This document shows, one piece after another, positions 8,906 through 17,298 of a DNA stretch of 64,000 nucleotides; the stretch's first letter is position 1, and each line of letters starts with the position of its first letter. The stretch is from NCBI RefSeq assembly GCF_001293775.1, contig NZ_LGLN01000013.1:212400-276399 (forward strand), read 5' to 3'. This DNA is from Pseudomonas syringae pv. cilantro (lineage in GTDB: Bacteria; Pseudomonadota; Gammaproteobacteria; Pseudomonadales; Pseudomonadaceae). The translations under genes and the position numbers were made by a program. The notes under the pieces are model-generated. The model was not told the DNA's origin and did no database searches. It saw only the letters and a program-made list of their open reading frames with translations.

Positions 8906-10249
8906 ATGCCAGTTGACCCGCGTATCAGCGCCTACATCAAAGACCAACTTCTTAATGGCGATTTCGACATACAACTTGAGGTTGTCATTACGGATATAGT
9001 GAGCCTCCTCGGCACCGCACCTGCCGACGCCAGACATACCAGCGCTTACCTGATCTACTTCTTATCCTCGCATCGCATGAGGAGTGATAACGAGGTTGAA
9101 CAGGCGGCGCATGCCATTCAAATGACTATACTGCTTCGCCGACTGTATAACGACGCTGTGTTTATTATGCACCTACGTGCGGGCACACGCACAGAGGCCT
9201 ATGCCGTTGTACTGAATATCTACAGAGTTCATTACGCGTTCACCCTCAACGGTCTGAGATCAGCGCAGGGCCCAATGACTCTGGACTATGGTGATCCTCT
9301 GAGAATGCTGCAGATTATTATAGGTGCTGCTTATGGGCCTTGGAGCGTGCATATTCGATTGATGGGTGCGATCCGGGATTATCACCGCTCAAGGATTCGA
9401 TTTTACGCTGGCACGCCCTACATCGAACTGGGAAGGTTACCTGCGCCGACAAACCAACGGTTTCGGATCAGTACCTGGAACAGGCAGGGCATTTCGCAAA
9501 CCTCAAACAGTAAATGGCGAACCAAGATACTGCAATTGGCGCGAGCCAATGATGTTGTATTGATTCAGGAAGCAGGCGTCTATCCCTTTTCATCCAGGCT
9601 GATCAGGCATTTAACTGTACACGATCAGTTCGGTGTCACTCATATCGTAGATCAGTTGCTCTGGGAAGCGGGAACTGCCAGCCGACCCGAAAATTATCAC
9701 CTGTATTACCTGGATGTACAGCGGTTACGGGTCAATCTTGCGATCGTAGTAGCTGCCAGCACAGACATCGACGTCCGCAATGTGGTCGTCTTGTCTGACG
9801 GACTCCCGGACGACAGTGGCGCACCTATTAATCGGCCGGCGTTGGGCGTACAAATATGCAGGTCCCATCAAGTGCCGTCCTCCTCCACAGCACTGACCAC
9901 AGCATTTAACTTCCATGCCATCTCTGGCGGTGGTGTAAACGCCCCTCGTATGCTCCGGGAGATCAGCTGCCACACTGAGACACCCTACGTGTTGGCAGGA
10001 GACTTCAATAGAGATCCGAGAGCAATACACAGTGCTTACCCCTCGCGCAGAGGTAACTGGATATCTCCCCCGGAAATCGCTCAACTTGTGATGGCGAACG
10101 GTTCAACCCATCCCAGTACCGCACCACAAAACATGTTGGATTACGCGATTACGAATGGCACGTCAGGCCCTACGCAAAGCGGACACGTTGACACCCTCGG
10201 CCCTTCAGATCATCTCGCTGTCAGCTATGAGTTCAGCTTTCCTCAATAA
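8906..10249 (+). CDS. CdtB-like DNase I family toxin with extra N-terminal domain
   Basis: Protein of 447 residues. Residues from about 186 to the end match the cytolethal distending toxin B subunit, an endonuclease/exonuclease/phosphatase fold enzyme that cuts host DNA in the nucleus. All main family motifs are present in order: STWNRQG (189-195), QEAG (221-224, catalytic Glu), NRPALG (309-314), the FHAISGGG block with catalytic His 337, GDFNRDP (365-371, Asp and Asn), LDYAI (411-415) and SDH (434-436). Residues 1-185 are an unrelated, mostly helical-looking domain with no family recognised and no signal peptide; ordinary CdtB has a secretion signal there instead. No cdtA, cdtC, pltA or pltB is visible nearby. 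The start has only a weak GGAA upstream. Active nuclease is expected from the intact motifs; host target and export route are unknown. Confidence 0.88.
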   Translation: MPVDPRISAYIKDQLLNGDFDIQLEVVITDIVSLLGTAPADARHTSAYLIYFLSSHRMRSDNEVEQAAHAIQMTILLRRLYNDAVFIMHLRAGTRTEAYAVVLNIYRVHYAFTLNGLRSAQGPMTLDYGDPLRMLQIIIGAAYGPWSVHIRLMGAIRDYHRSRIRFYAGTPYIELGRLPAPTNQRFRISTWNRQGISQTSNSKWRTKILQLARANDVVLIQEAGVYPFSSRLIRHLTVHDQFGVTHIVDQLLWEAGTASRPENYHLYYLDVQRLRVNLAIVVAASTDIDVRNVVVLSDGLPDDSGAPINRPALGVQICRSHQVPSSSTALTTAFNFHAISGGGVNAPRMLREISCHTETPYVLAGDFNRDPRAIHSAYPSRRGNWISPPEIAQLVMANGSTHPSTAPQNMLDYAITNGTSGPTQSGHVDTLGPSDHLAVSYEFSFPQ

Positions 10250-10309
10250 TGAGCGGCTAAATGATCAAAAACCCAGCCGTGACCGGCACAAAGGTCTGCT
10301 TTTAGGCCC

Positions 10310-12610
10310 TCAGCGCGGCACCACCGGCTTGCGCTTCGCTGGTTTGGGGCCCTTGCCTTTGGCGGCGTCCATGCGCTCTTTGGCGGCCTGCTTGTTGCGC
10401 GCCATTGCCGCGGCCTTGGCCTCTTCGCGCTTGTCCCACGGCTTGCTGCCGTCGCTTCCGCGCGGCGGCAGGCCAGTGTGCTGGGTCTGGATCAACGTGG
10501 TCTTGCCCACCTTGTGGCTACCGGCAGGCGTCGAGTTCTTGCGACGGGCACTCTGATAGGTGTCGGTCGCCGGCTGATGCAGCGGGATCAGTTGGTCCTT
10601 GCCCGGCCCGATCAGATCGGCACGCCCCATACGCTCCAGCGCTGCACGCAGCATCGGCCAGCCTTTCGGGTCGTGATAACGCAGGAAGGCCTTGTGCAGG
10701 CGACGTTGCTCTTCGCTCTTCACAATCGTGACGGCGTCACTCTTGTACGTCACCTTGCGCAGCGGGTTCTTGCCGGAGTGGTACATGGCGGTAGCGGTTG
10801 CCATCGGCGACGGATAGAACGCTTGCACCTGATCCGCACGGAAACCGTTGCCCTTGAGCCACAGCGCCAGATTCATCATGTCTTCATCGGTCGTGCCCGG
10901 GTGGGCGGCGATGAAGTAAGGAATCAGGTACTGCTCCTTGCCGGCTTCCTTGGTGTACTTCTCGAACATGCGCTTGAACTTGTCATAGCTGCCAATGCCC
11001 GGCTTCATCATCTGGTTGAGCGGACCTTCCTCGGTGTGTTCCGGGGCGATCTTCAGGTAACCACCAACGTGGTGAGTGACCAGTTCCTTGACGTACTCCG
11101 GCGACTCGACCGCGAGGTCGTAGCGCAGGCCGGAAGCAATGAGGATTTTCTTCACACCCGGCAAGGCGCGAGCACTGCGGTACAGCTGAATCAGCGACGA
11201 GTGATCGGTGTTCAGGTTCGGGCAGATACCAGGGAATACACACGACGGCTTGCGGCACGCCGACTCGATTTCCGGGCTTTTGCAGGCAATGCGATACATG
11301 TTCGCGGTCGGCCCGCCCAGGTCGGAAATGACACCAGTGAAGCCTGGCACCTTGTCGCGGATCTCTTCGATTTCGCGAATGATCGACTCTTCGGAACGGT
11401 TCTGGATGATCCGGCCTTCATGCTCGGTAATGGAGCAGAACGTGCAGCCACCGAAACAGCCACGCATGATGTTGACCGAGAAACGGATCATGTCGTAAGC
11501 AGGAATTTTTTCCTTGCCATACGACGGATGCGGGACGCGTGCGTAAGGCATGCCGAACACGTAGTCCATCTCATCAGTAGTCATCGGAATCGGCGGCGGG
11601 CTGAACCAGACGTCGACGTCACCATGCTTCTGCACCAATGCACGAGCGTTGCCCGGATTGGTTTCAAGGTGCAACACGCGGTTGGCGTGGGCATACAGCA
11701 CGGCGTCGTTACGGACCTTTTCCACCGATGGCAGACGGATGACCGTCTTGTCACGGGTCATGCGCGGGCTGGCAAGAATCTGCACCACCTTGGCTTCGTT
11801 CGGGTCTTCGACGTTGCCTTTTTCCTGCTCGATGGCGCAGGCCTGGGTGTCCTGGGTGTTGACGTACGGGTTGATGATCTTGTCGACTTTGCCCGGACGG
11901 TCGATGCGCGTCGAATCGACTTCATACCAGCCTTGCGGCGTATCGCGACGGATGAACGCGGTGCCGCGCACATCAGTGATGTCTTCGATCTTGTGGCCAT
12001 AGGACAGACGCTGGGCAACTTCGACAATGGCCCGCTCGGCGTTGCCGTAGAGCAGGATATCGGCACAGGCGTCGATCAGGATCGAGTTGCGAACCTTGTC
12101 CTGCCAGTAGTCATAGTGCGCAATACGGCGCAGCGAGGCTTCGATGCCGCCGAGCACGATTGGCACATGCTTGTAGGCTTCCTTGCAGCGCTGACTGTAG
12201 ACCAGACTCGCACGGTCTGGCCGCTTGCCGGCCATGCCGCCGGGCGTGTAGGCGTCGTCGGAGCGGATTTTCTTGTCGGCGGTGTAGCGGTTGATCATCG
12301 AGTCCATGTTGCCGGCAGCGACACCGAAAAACAGGTTCGGCTCGCCGAGCTTCATGAAGTCGTCTTTGGACTGCCAGTTGGGCTGCGCGATGATCCCGAC
12401 CCGAAAGCCCTGGGACTCAAGCAGACGGCCGATAATTGCCATGCCGAAAGACGGGTGATCGACATACGCATCACCGGTGACAATGATGATGTCGCAGGAA
12501 TCCCAGCCAAGCAGATCCATTTCTTCCCGGCTCATCGGCAGGAAAGGTGCTGGTCCGAAACATTCGGCCCAGTACTTGGGATAGTCAAATAACGGCTTGG
12601 CTGATTGCAT
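10310..12610 (-). CDS. YgiQ family radical SAM protein
   Basis: Protein of 766 residues of the YgiQ/UPF0313 radical SAM family. The iron-sulfur motif CxxxCxxC is seen in [10 protein letters not shown], with the family N-terminus around [14 protein letters not shown] and a Lys/Ala-rich, probably disordered tail. Such enzymes cleave S-adenosylmethionine to start radical chemistry; the substrate of this family is not established. The frame is open 22 codons further upstream, but the ATG at 12610, with AGGT ahead, gives the usual start. It is convergent with the CdtB-like gene, 60 bases away, and lies downstream of dnaB on the same strand with a hairpin between. Confidence 0.92.
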   Translation of the reverse strand: MQSAKPLFDYPKYWAECFGPAPFLPMSREEMDLLGWDSCDIIIVTGDAYVDHPSFGMAIIGRLLESQGFRVGIIAQPNWQSKDDFMKLGEPNLFFGVAAGNMDSMINRYTADKKIRSDDAYTPGGMAGKRPDRASLVYSQRCKEAYKHVPIVLGGIEASLRRIAHYDYWQDKVRNSILIDACADILLYGNAERAIVEVAQRLSYGHKIEDITDVRGTAFIRRDTPQGWYEVDSTRIDRPGKVDKIINPYVNTQDTQACAIEQEKGNVEDPNEAKVVQILASPRMTRDKTVIRLPSVEKVRNDAVLYAHANRVLHLETNPGNARALVQKHGDVDVWFSPPPIPMTTDEMDYVFGMPYARVPHPSYGKEKIPAYDMIRFSVNIMRGCFGGCTFCSITEHEGRIIQNRSEESIIREIEEIRDKVPGFTGVISDLGGPTANMYRIACKSPEIESACRKPSCVFPGICPNLNTDHSSLIQLYRSARALPGVKKILIASGLRYDLAVESPEYVKELVTHHVGGYLKIAPEHTEEGPLNQMMKPGIGSYDKFKRMFEKYTKEAGKEQYLIPYFIAAHPGTTDEDMMNLALWLKGNGFRADQVQAFYPSPMATATAMYHSGKNPLRKVTYKSDAVTIVKSEEQRRLHKAFLRYHDPKGWPMLRAALERMGRADLIGPGKDQLIPLHQPATDTYQSARRKNSTPAGSHKVGKTTLIQTQHTGLPPRGSDGSKPWDKREEAKAAAMARNKQAAKERMDAAKGKGPKPAKRKPVVPR

Positions 12611-12673
12611 GTTCAGGACCTGCGTTTGCACGGTGGAAAAATCGCGGGCGCGGAATATAGCACATTTTTTGAT

Positions 12674-12700
12674 CAAATCCGACGGGAGCGGTCGGATTTG
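12674..12700 (-). terminator. Hairpin between dnaB and the radical SAM gene
   Basis: Perfect 10-base-pair stem (CAAATCCGAC with GTCGGATTTG) and a 7-base loop directly after the dnaB stop. No U tract follows on the minus strand, so it may be a weak terminator or an RNA-processing site. Confidence 0.4.
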
Positions 12701-12717
12701 ACTGGATCACAGCGAGA

Positions 12718-14112
12718 TCAATCTTCGTCGAAGTTGTAACTGCCGGGCGCCAGGTTCTCGAAGCGCGTGTATTTGCCGATGAACGCCAGGCGCGTGGTAC
12801 CGATGGGGCCGTTACGCTGCTTGCCGATGATGATCTCGGCAATGCCCTTGTGCTCGGTTTCCGGGTGATACACCTCGTCCCGGTAGACGAACATGATGAC
12901 GTCGGCATCCTGCTCGATCGCTCCGGATTCCCGCAAGTCGGAGTTGATCGGGCGTTTGTTCGGGCGCTGCTCCAGCGAGCGGTTGAGCTGCGACAGAGCA
13001 ATGACCGGGCAGTTGAATTCCTTGGCCAGCGCTTTCAACGAGCGGGAAATCTCGGAAATCTCGTTGGTCCGGTTATCGCCGCTGGAACCCGGAATCTGCA
13101 TCAATTGCAGGTAGTCGATCATGATCATGGCGATTTCGCCATGCTCACGAACGATCCGCCGGGTACGGGCGCGCATTTCCGAAGGGCTGATGCCCGCAGT
13201 ATCGTCGATGAACAGTTTGCGGTCATTGAGCAGATTGACGGCAGAGGTCAGACGCGGCCAGTCATCATCATCCAGGCGACCGGCACGCACTTTGGTCTGG
13301 TCGATACGACCGAGCGACGAAAGCATACGCATGATCAGCGATTCGCCTGGCATTTCCAGCGAGTAGACCAGCACCACCTTGTCGCTGCGTAACACGGCGT
13401 TTTCGACCAGGTTCATGGCGAAGGTGGTTTTACCCATCGACGGACGTCCGGCAACGATGATCAGGTCGGAGGGTTGCAGCCCGCTGGTCTTTTCATCAAG
13501 ATCGGTATACCCGGTCGACAGGCCGGTAATAGCGTTGTCGCTATTGAACAGGGTATCGATACGGTCGATGGCCTTGGTCAGCAGGTCGTTGACGCTGACC
13601 GGGCCGCCGGTCTTGGGCCGCGCTTCGGCGATCTGGAAGATCTGCCGTTCGGCTTCGTCGAGAATCTCTTCGGCGGTTCGCCCTTCCGGGTTGAACGCAC
13701 TGTCAGCGATCTCGGTACTGATGCCGATCAGCTGGCGAAGCGTGGCCCGCGCACGGACAATCTGCGCATAGGCCTTGATGTTGGCCACGGACGGCGTGTT
13801 TTTTGCCAGCTCGCTGAGGTAGCCCAGACCACCGACCTGCGAGGTCTGCCCTTCCTTGTCCAATTGCTCGGCCAGGGTGACCACGTCAATCGGGCTGTTC
13901 TGATCGGCCAGCCGGGCAATGGCGCGGAAAATCAGGCGGTGGTCATGTCGATAGAAATCACCATCCGAGACTTGATCGAGCACGCGCTCCCAGGCGTTGT
14001 TGTCCAGCATCAAGCCACCGAGTACAGCCTGTTCGGCCTCGATGGAGTGTGGCGGCACCTTGAGGGCAGCGGTTTGCAGATCGTATTGCTCGGGGGCGGA
14101 TATATCGTTCAT
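12718..14112 (-). CDS. dnaB: Replicative DNA helicase DnaB
   Basis: Hexameric 5'-3' helicase that unwinds DNA at the replication fork using ATP. The 464-residue product matches the usual Pseudomonas length. It has the N-terminal DnaB domain (PPHSIEAEQAVLGGLML), a linker and the RecA-like domain with Walker A GRPSMGKTT near residue 222 and the DYLQLM Walker B region. The frame extends 18 codons further upstream, but the ATG at 14112 gives the family N-terminus MNDISAPEQ. It follows rplI on the same strand after a 123-base gap that holds a terminator-like hairpin, so it may be only partly co-transcribed with the ribosomal protein operon. Confidence 0.98.
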   Translation of the reverse strand: MNDISAPEQYDLQTAALKVPPHSIEAEQAVLGGLMLDNNAWERVLDQVSDGDFYRHDHRLIFRAIARLADQNSPIDVVTLAEQLDKEGQTSQVGGLGYLSELAKNTPSVANIKAYAQIVRARATLRQLIGISTEIADSAFNPEGRTAEEILDEAERQIFQIAEARPKTGGPVSVNDLLTKAIDRIDTLFNSDNAITGLSTGYTDLDEKTSGLQPSDLIIVAGRPSMGKTTFAMNLVENAVLRSDKVVLVYSLEMPGESLIMRMLSSLGRIDQTKVRAGRLDDDDWPRLTSAVNLLNDRKLFIDDTAGISPSEMRARTRRIVREHGEIAMIMIDYLQLMQIPGSSGDNRTNEISEISRSLKALAKEFNCPVIALSQLNRSLEQRPNKRPINSDLRESGAIEQDADVIMFVYRDEVYHPETEHKGIAEIIIGKQRNGPIGTTRLAFIGKYTRFENLAPGSYNFDED

Positions 14113-14151
14113 GGCCACTTTAATTCGGGGTTTGCAGAATGGGGATGGCAC

Positions 14152-14190
14152 AAAGACAAAGGGCACGACCTGTAAACAGGATCGTGCCCG
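14152..14190 (-). terminator. Terminator or attenuator between rplI and dnaB
   Basis: Near-perfect stem of 13 base pairs (GGGCACGA-CCTGT paired with ACAGG-A-TCGTGCCC, one bulged base) at 14161-14189. On the minus strand it is followed by TTTGTCTTTG. Its position just after rplI suggests it lowers read-through from the ribosomal operon into dnaB. Confidence 0.6.
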
Positions 14191-14235
14191 ATGTTAATCC
14201 TCTGACGACAATGCCGCCAGACGATTCAGTACTGC

Positions 14236-14682
14236 TTAAGCAGCCACTACGACAACGCGTACGGTCGCTTCTACGTCGCTGTGCAGGTGCACGGCTACGT
14301 CGAATTCGCCAACGTTGCGGATAGTGCCGTTCGGCAGACGAACTTCGCTTTTTGCAACTTCAACGCCAGAGGCGGTCAGTGCATCAGCAATGTCGTGCGT
14401 ACCGATCGAACCGAACAGTTTGCCTTCGTCACCAGCGGTGGCAGTGATAGTCACTTCCAGCTCAGCCAGTTGGGCAGCGCGAGTTTCGGCAGATGCTTTC
14501 TTGTCTGCAGCCAGTTTTTCCAGCTCGGCACGACGCTCTTCAAACGCAGCCACGTTGGCAGCGGTTGCAGCGGTTGCTTTGCCGTAAGGCAGCAGGTAGT
14601 TACGACCGTAACCGGCCTTAACGTTTACTTTGTCGCCCAGGTTGCCCAGGTTGGCGACTTTTTCCAGAAGGATCAGTTGCAT
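14236..14682 (-). CDS. rplI: 50S ribosomal protein L9
   Basis: Structural protein of the large ribosomal subunit that binds 23S rRNA and stretches away from the ribosome. The 148 residues match the family length and start with the signature [30 protein letters not shown]. The N-terminal and C-terminal globular domains are joined by the usual Ala/Lys/Glu-rich helix. It lies in the conserved rpsF-rpsR-(membrane protein)-rplI order on the minus strand, 19 bases after the membrane protein gene. Confidence 0.98.
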   Translation of the reverse strand: MQLILLEKVANLGNLGDKVNVKAGYGRNYLLPYGKATAATAANVAAFEERRAELEKLAADKKASAETRAAQLAELEVTITATAGDEGKLFGSIGTHDIADALTASGVEVAKSEVRLPNGTIRNVGEFDVAVHLHSDVEATVRVVVVAA

Positions 14683-14701
14683 GTGGAAATCCTCTTAACT
14701 T

Positions 14702-15598
14702 TTAACCTTCACCGTTCGCAGGACCATTGCCGGAATCTTTCGAACCCCGGCGACCGCGAAAATCAATCAGGCTGTCGACAATGGCAATTACCACGAGCAA
14801 CGGATAAATCAGCTGCATGAACACCAGCAGCGTGATGTACATCCCTACCAGCCAGAAACGGGACAGGCGCTTTTCAGCAACCAGACCATGAATCAGAGCC
14901 AGCCCGGCGAACACCAGCGGTACGCTGCACAGCGGTGTCAACATTGCTATCTGCGGACCGAAATTCGGCCCCACCAGCATGCACACCAACAGCACCAACG
15001 CAGCCACCAGCGGAAGCTTCACGGCGCGAAATTCACGCCCGAAGCCGCCAGGGTTGTACAACATCGCTTGCCAGTACCGCCCAAGAAGCAGGCACAACAC
15101 ACTGACGATTTGCAACACAGCCGCTATCAGGCCATTCAGAACGGGGGCAATCAGTGCTCCAAGACGCGCTCGCTCTTCTACGTTCATCTGCTCGTAGAGC
15201 CCGGCCAGCATTGTCGGCAGATGTTTCTGCAACTCCTGCGACATTGCTTCCAGAGGTTCGCGAAAAACCGTGCCCAGAATTACTGCATACACCACACCCA
15301 ACGCTACGCTGACCAGCAGCACGCGGACCCAGGACTCGCTGGCACGCAAAACCATTGCCAAACCCAGCGAACCGGCCAGCACCATGGCTGTACGAGGTTC
15401 GCCGAAATACCACCAGACCAAAGCCGGCAGCAGAGCCCAGGACAGGACACCAACGGCATCACTGAACCCGCGTCGCAGGAGCACAAGGCACCCTGCGGCA
15501 GCACTCAACCAGAACAACAGCGGCAATGCCGCACATCCAGCCACTACAAGAGTGGCCTGCATACGGCCGCGCATGATGAATTCAGCCAGGGCACGCAT
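14702..15598 (-). CDS. DUF2232/YybS-like integral membrane protein
   Basis: Hydrophobic protein of 298 residues with about seven to eight predicted membrane segments, starting with one at residues 15-40. It belongs to the uncharacterised inner-membrane family encoded between rpsR and rplI in pseudomonads (DUF2232-like). No catalytic motif can be seen. The Arg/Gly/Asn-rich C-terminal tail is probably cytoplasmic. It is translated as part of the ribosomal protein operon, 38 bases after rpsR and 19 before rplI. The role is unknown; the constant position suggests co-expression with ribosome synthesis rather than a shared mechanism. Confidence 0.82.
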   Translation of the reverse strand: MRALAEFIMRGRMQATLVVAGCAALPLLFWLSAAAGCLVLLRRGFSDAVGVLSWALLPALVWWYFGEPRTAMVLAGSLGLAMVLRASESWVRVLLVSVALGVVYAVILGTVFREPLEAMSQELQKHLPTMLAGLYEQMNVEERARLGALIAPVLNGLIAAVLQIVSVLCLLLGRYWQAMLYNPGGFGREFRAVKLPLVAALVLLVCMLVGPNFGPQIAMLTPLCSVPLVFAGLALIHGLVAEKRLSRFWLVGMYITLLVFMQLIYPLLVVIAIVDSLIDFRGRRGSKDSGNGPANGEG

Positions 15599-15636
15599 GC
15601 TTTTATCCTTTGTTACGTTTTGTCGACTACCTGGTC

Positions 15637-15867
15637 TCAGCGGCCGTGGCTGTCGGTGTAGGCCAGCAGGGCCAGGAAGCGGGCACGCTTGATAGCGGTG
15701 GCCAGCTGACGCTGATAACGTGCTTTGGTACCTGTGATACGGCTTGGAACGATTTTGCCGGTCTCGGATACGTAGGCTTTCAGAGTGTTGAGATCTTTGT
15801 AATCGATCTCTTTGACGTCTTCAGCGGTGAAGCGGCAGAATTTACGACGACGGAAGAAACGTGCCAT
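15637..15867 (-). CDS. rpsR: 30S ribosomal protein S18
   Basis: Small-subunit ribosomal protein that binds 16S rRNA in the platform together with S6. The 76-residue basic protein has the typical [25 protein letters not shown] start and the [10 protein letters not shown] block. It follows rpsF after 28 bases on the same strand; S6 and S18 form a heterodimer, so co-translation fits their assembly. Confidence 0.98.
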
Positions 15868-15895
15868 GTAATTGGCTCCTCAAAAGGTCCGTGGA

Positions 15896-16321
15896 TTACT
15901 CGTCAGCGTTATCGCTAACGTCGCTGTTGTCGCCGTCATCGCCATCGGCGCTGTCGGAGTGCTCAGGACGGTCACGACGCTCACGGCGCTCACTGCGGTT
16001 CTCTTCAGCCTTGAGCATCTCGGACTGGCCAGTTACGGCTTCGTCGCGACGGATGACCAGGTTACGGATCACAGCATCGTTGTAACGGAAGTTGTCTTCC
16101 AGCTCGGCCAGAGCCTTGCCAGTGCACTCAACGTTCAGCATCACGTAGTGAGCCTTGTGAACATTGTTGATTGCGTAAGCCAGTTGACGACGGCCCCAAT
16201 CTTCCAGACGGTGGATTTTGCCGCCGTCTTCTTCGATCAGCTTGGTGTAACGCTCTACCATGCCGCCGACTTGCTCGCTTTGATCCGGGTGGACCAAAAA
16301 GATAATTTCGTAATGACGCAT
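15896..16321 (-). CDS. rpsF: 30S ribosomal protein S6
   Basis: Small-subunit ribosomal protein that partners S18 on the 16S platform. The 141 residues begin with [18 protein letters not shown] and contain the [11 protein letters not shown] and [10 protein letters not shown] blocks. The C-terminal tail is long and acidic (rich in Asp, Glu and Ser), a known gammaproteobacterial feature; in E. coli the S6 tail is modified by addition of glutamates. First gene of the rpsF-rpsR-membrane protein-rplI operon; 215 bases separate it from rlmB and should hold its promoter. Confidence 0.98.
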   Translation of the reverse strand: MRHYEIIFLVHPDQSEQVGGMVERYTKLIEEDGGKIHRLEDWGRRQLAYAINNVHKAHYVMLNVECTGKALAELEDNFRYNDAVIRNLVIRRDEAVTGQSEMLKAEENRSERRERRDRPEHSDSADGDDGDNSDVSDNADE

Positions 16322-16536
16322 GAATGCTCCTTACGGGTTGTAGCCTGCCGCTCAAATAGCGGTCAGACAAGGAGTGAATGACACTGTTGGTCTTGCTCAG
16401 GGACAGGCACATTCGCGCCTGCCGTGACAGCAAGGGGCGCAATTGTAGAGAAGGGTCGCAGGGGGCGCAAGGCAATTGGTGAATTATTGAGCAGATCGCA
16501 GAACGCGACCTGCCCAATCGACAGCCTGCAAGAAAA

Positions 16537-17298
16537 TCAGGCCTTCTTGCCAGACGCCTTGACGCTGCGCTGACGCAGCGCTTCAAACAGGCACACACCG
16601 GTCGCGACCGACACGTTAAGGCTGCTGACGCTGCCCGCCATCGGCAGGCGCACCAGGTAATCGCAGTGCTCGCGGGTCAGGCGACGCATGCCTTTGCCTT
16701 CCGCGCCCATGATGATGATCGTCGGGCCGGTCAGGTCTTGCTGATACAGCTCGACCTCGGCCTCGCCTGCTGTACCGACAACCCACAAGCCGCGCTGCTG
16801 AAGTTTTTCCAGCGTACGCGCCAGGTTGGTCACGGCGACCAGCGGGATCACTTCGGCCGCACCGCAGGCGACTTTTCGCACAGCAGGCGTCAACGTTGCC
16901 GACTTGTCCTTGGGAACGATAACGGCCAGCGCACCGGCCGCATCGGCAGTGCGCAGGCAAGCGCCCAGGTTATGCGGATCGGTCACGCCGTCGAGCACGA
17001 GCAACAATGGCGGGCCTTCGCTTCGATCCAGCAGCTCTTCGAGCATCGCCTCGCCCCAGACCTGGCTCGGGCTGACGTCGGCAACCACACCTTGGTGAAC
17101 ACCTTCGACCCAGGCGTCCATTTCACGGCGCTCGGCCTGCCCGATGGTCACTCGGTTCTCGCTCGCCAGCCCGACCAACGTTTGAACGCGAGGGTCGTTA
17201 CGACCCTCGGCCAGCCAGATATGCTTGACGCGTTTCGGATGGTGACGAAGCAAAGCTTCTACGGCATGTACGCCGTAGATTTTTTCCAGCTGACTCAT
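16537..17298 (-). CDS. rlmB: 23S rRNA (guanosine-2'-O-)-methyltransferase RlmB
   Basis: SpoU-family methyltransferase that adds a 2'-O-methyl group to G2251 of 23S rRNA, using S-adenosylmethionine. The 253 residues include the N-terminal substrate-binding domain (IYGVHAVEALL) and the knotted SPOUT domain with LDGVTDPHNLGACLRTA, IMGAEGKGMRRL and SVSSLNVSVATG. The start overlaps the stop of rnr by four bases (ATGA), as expected for the rnr-rlmB operon. Confidence 0.97.
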   Translation of the reverse strand: MSQLEKIYGVHAVEALLRHHPKRVKHIWLAEGRNDPRVQTLVGLASENRVTIGQAERREMDAWVEGVHQGVVADVSPSQVWGEAMLEELLDRSEGPPLLLVLDGVTDPHNLGACLRTADAAGALAVIVPKDKSATLTPAVRKVACGAAEVIPLVAVTNLARTLEKLQQRGLWVVGTAGEAEVELYQQDLTGPTIIIMGAEGKGMRRLTREHCDYLVRLPMAGSVSSLNVSVATGVCLFEALRQRSVKASGKKA

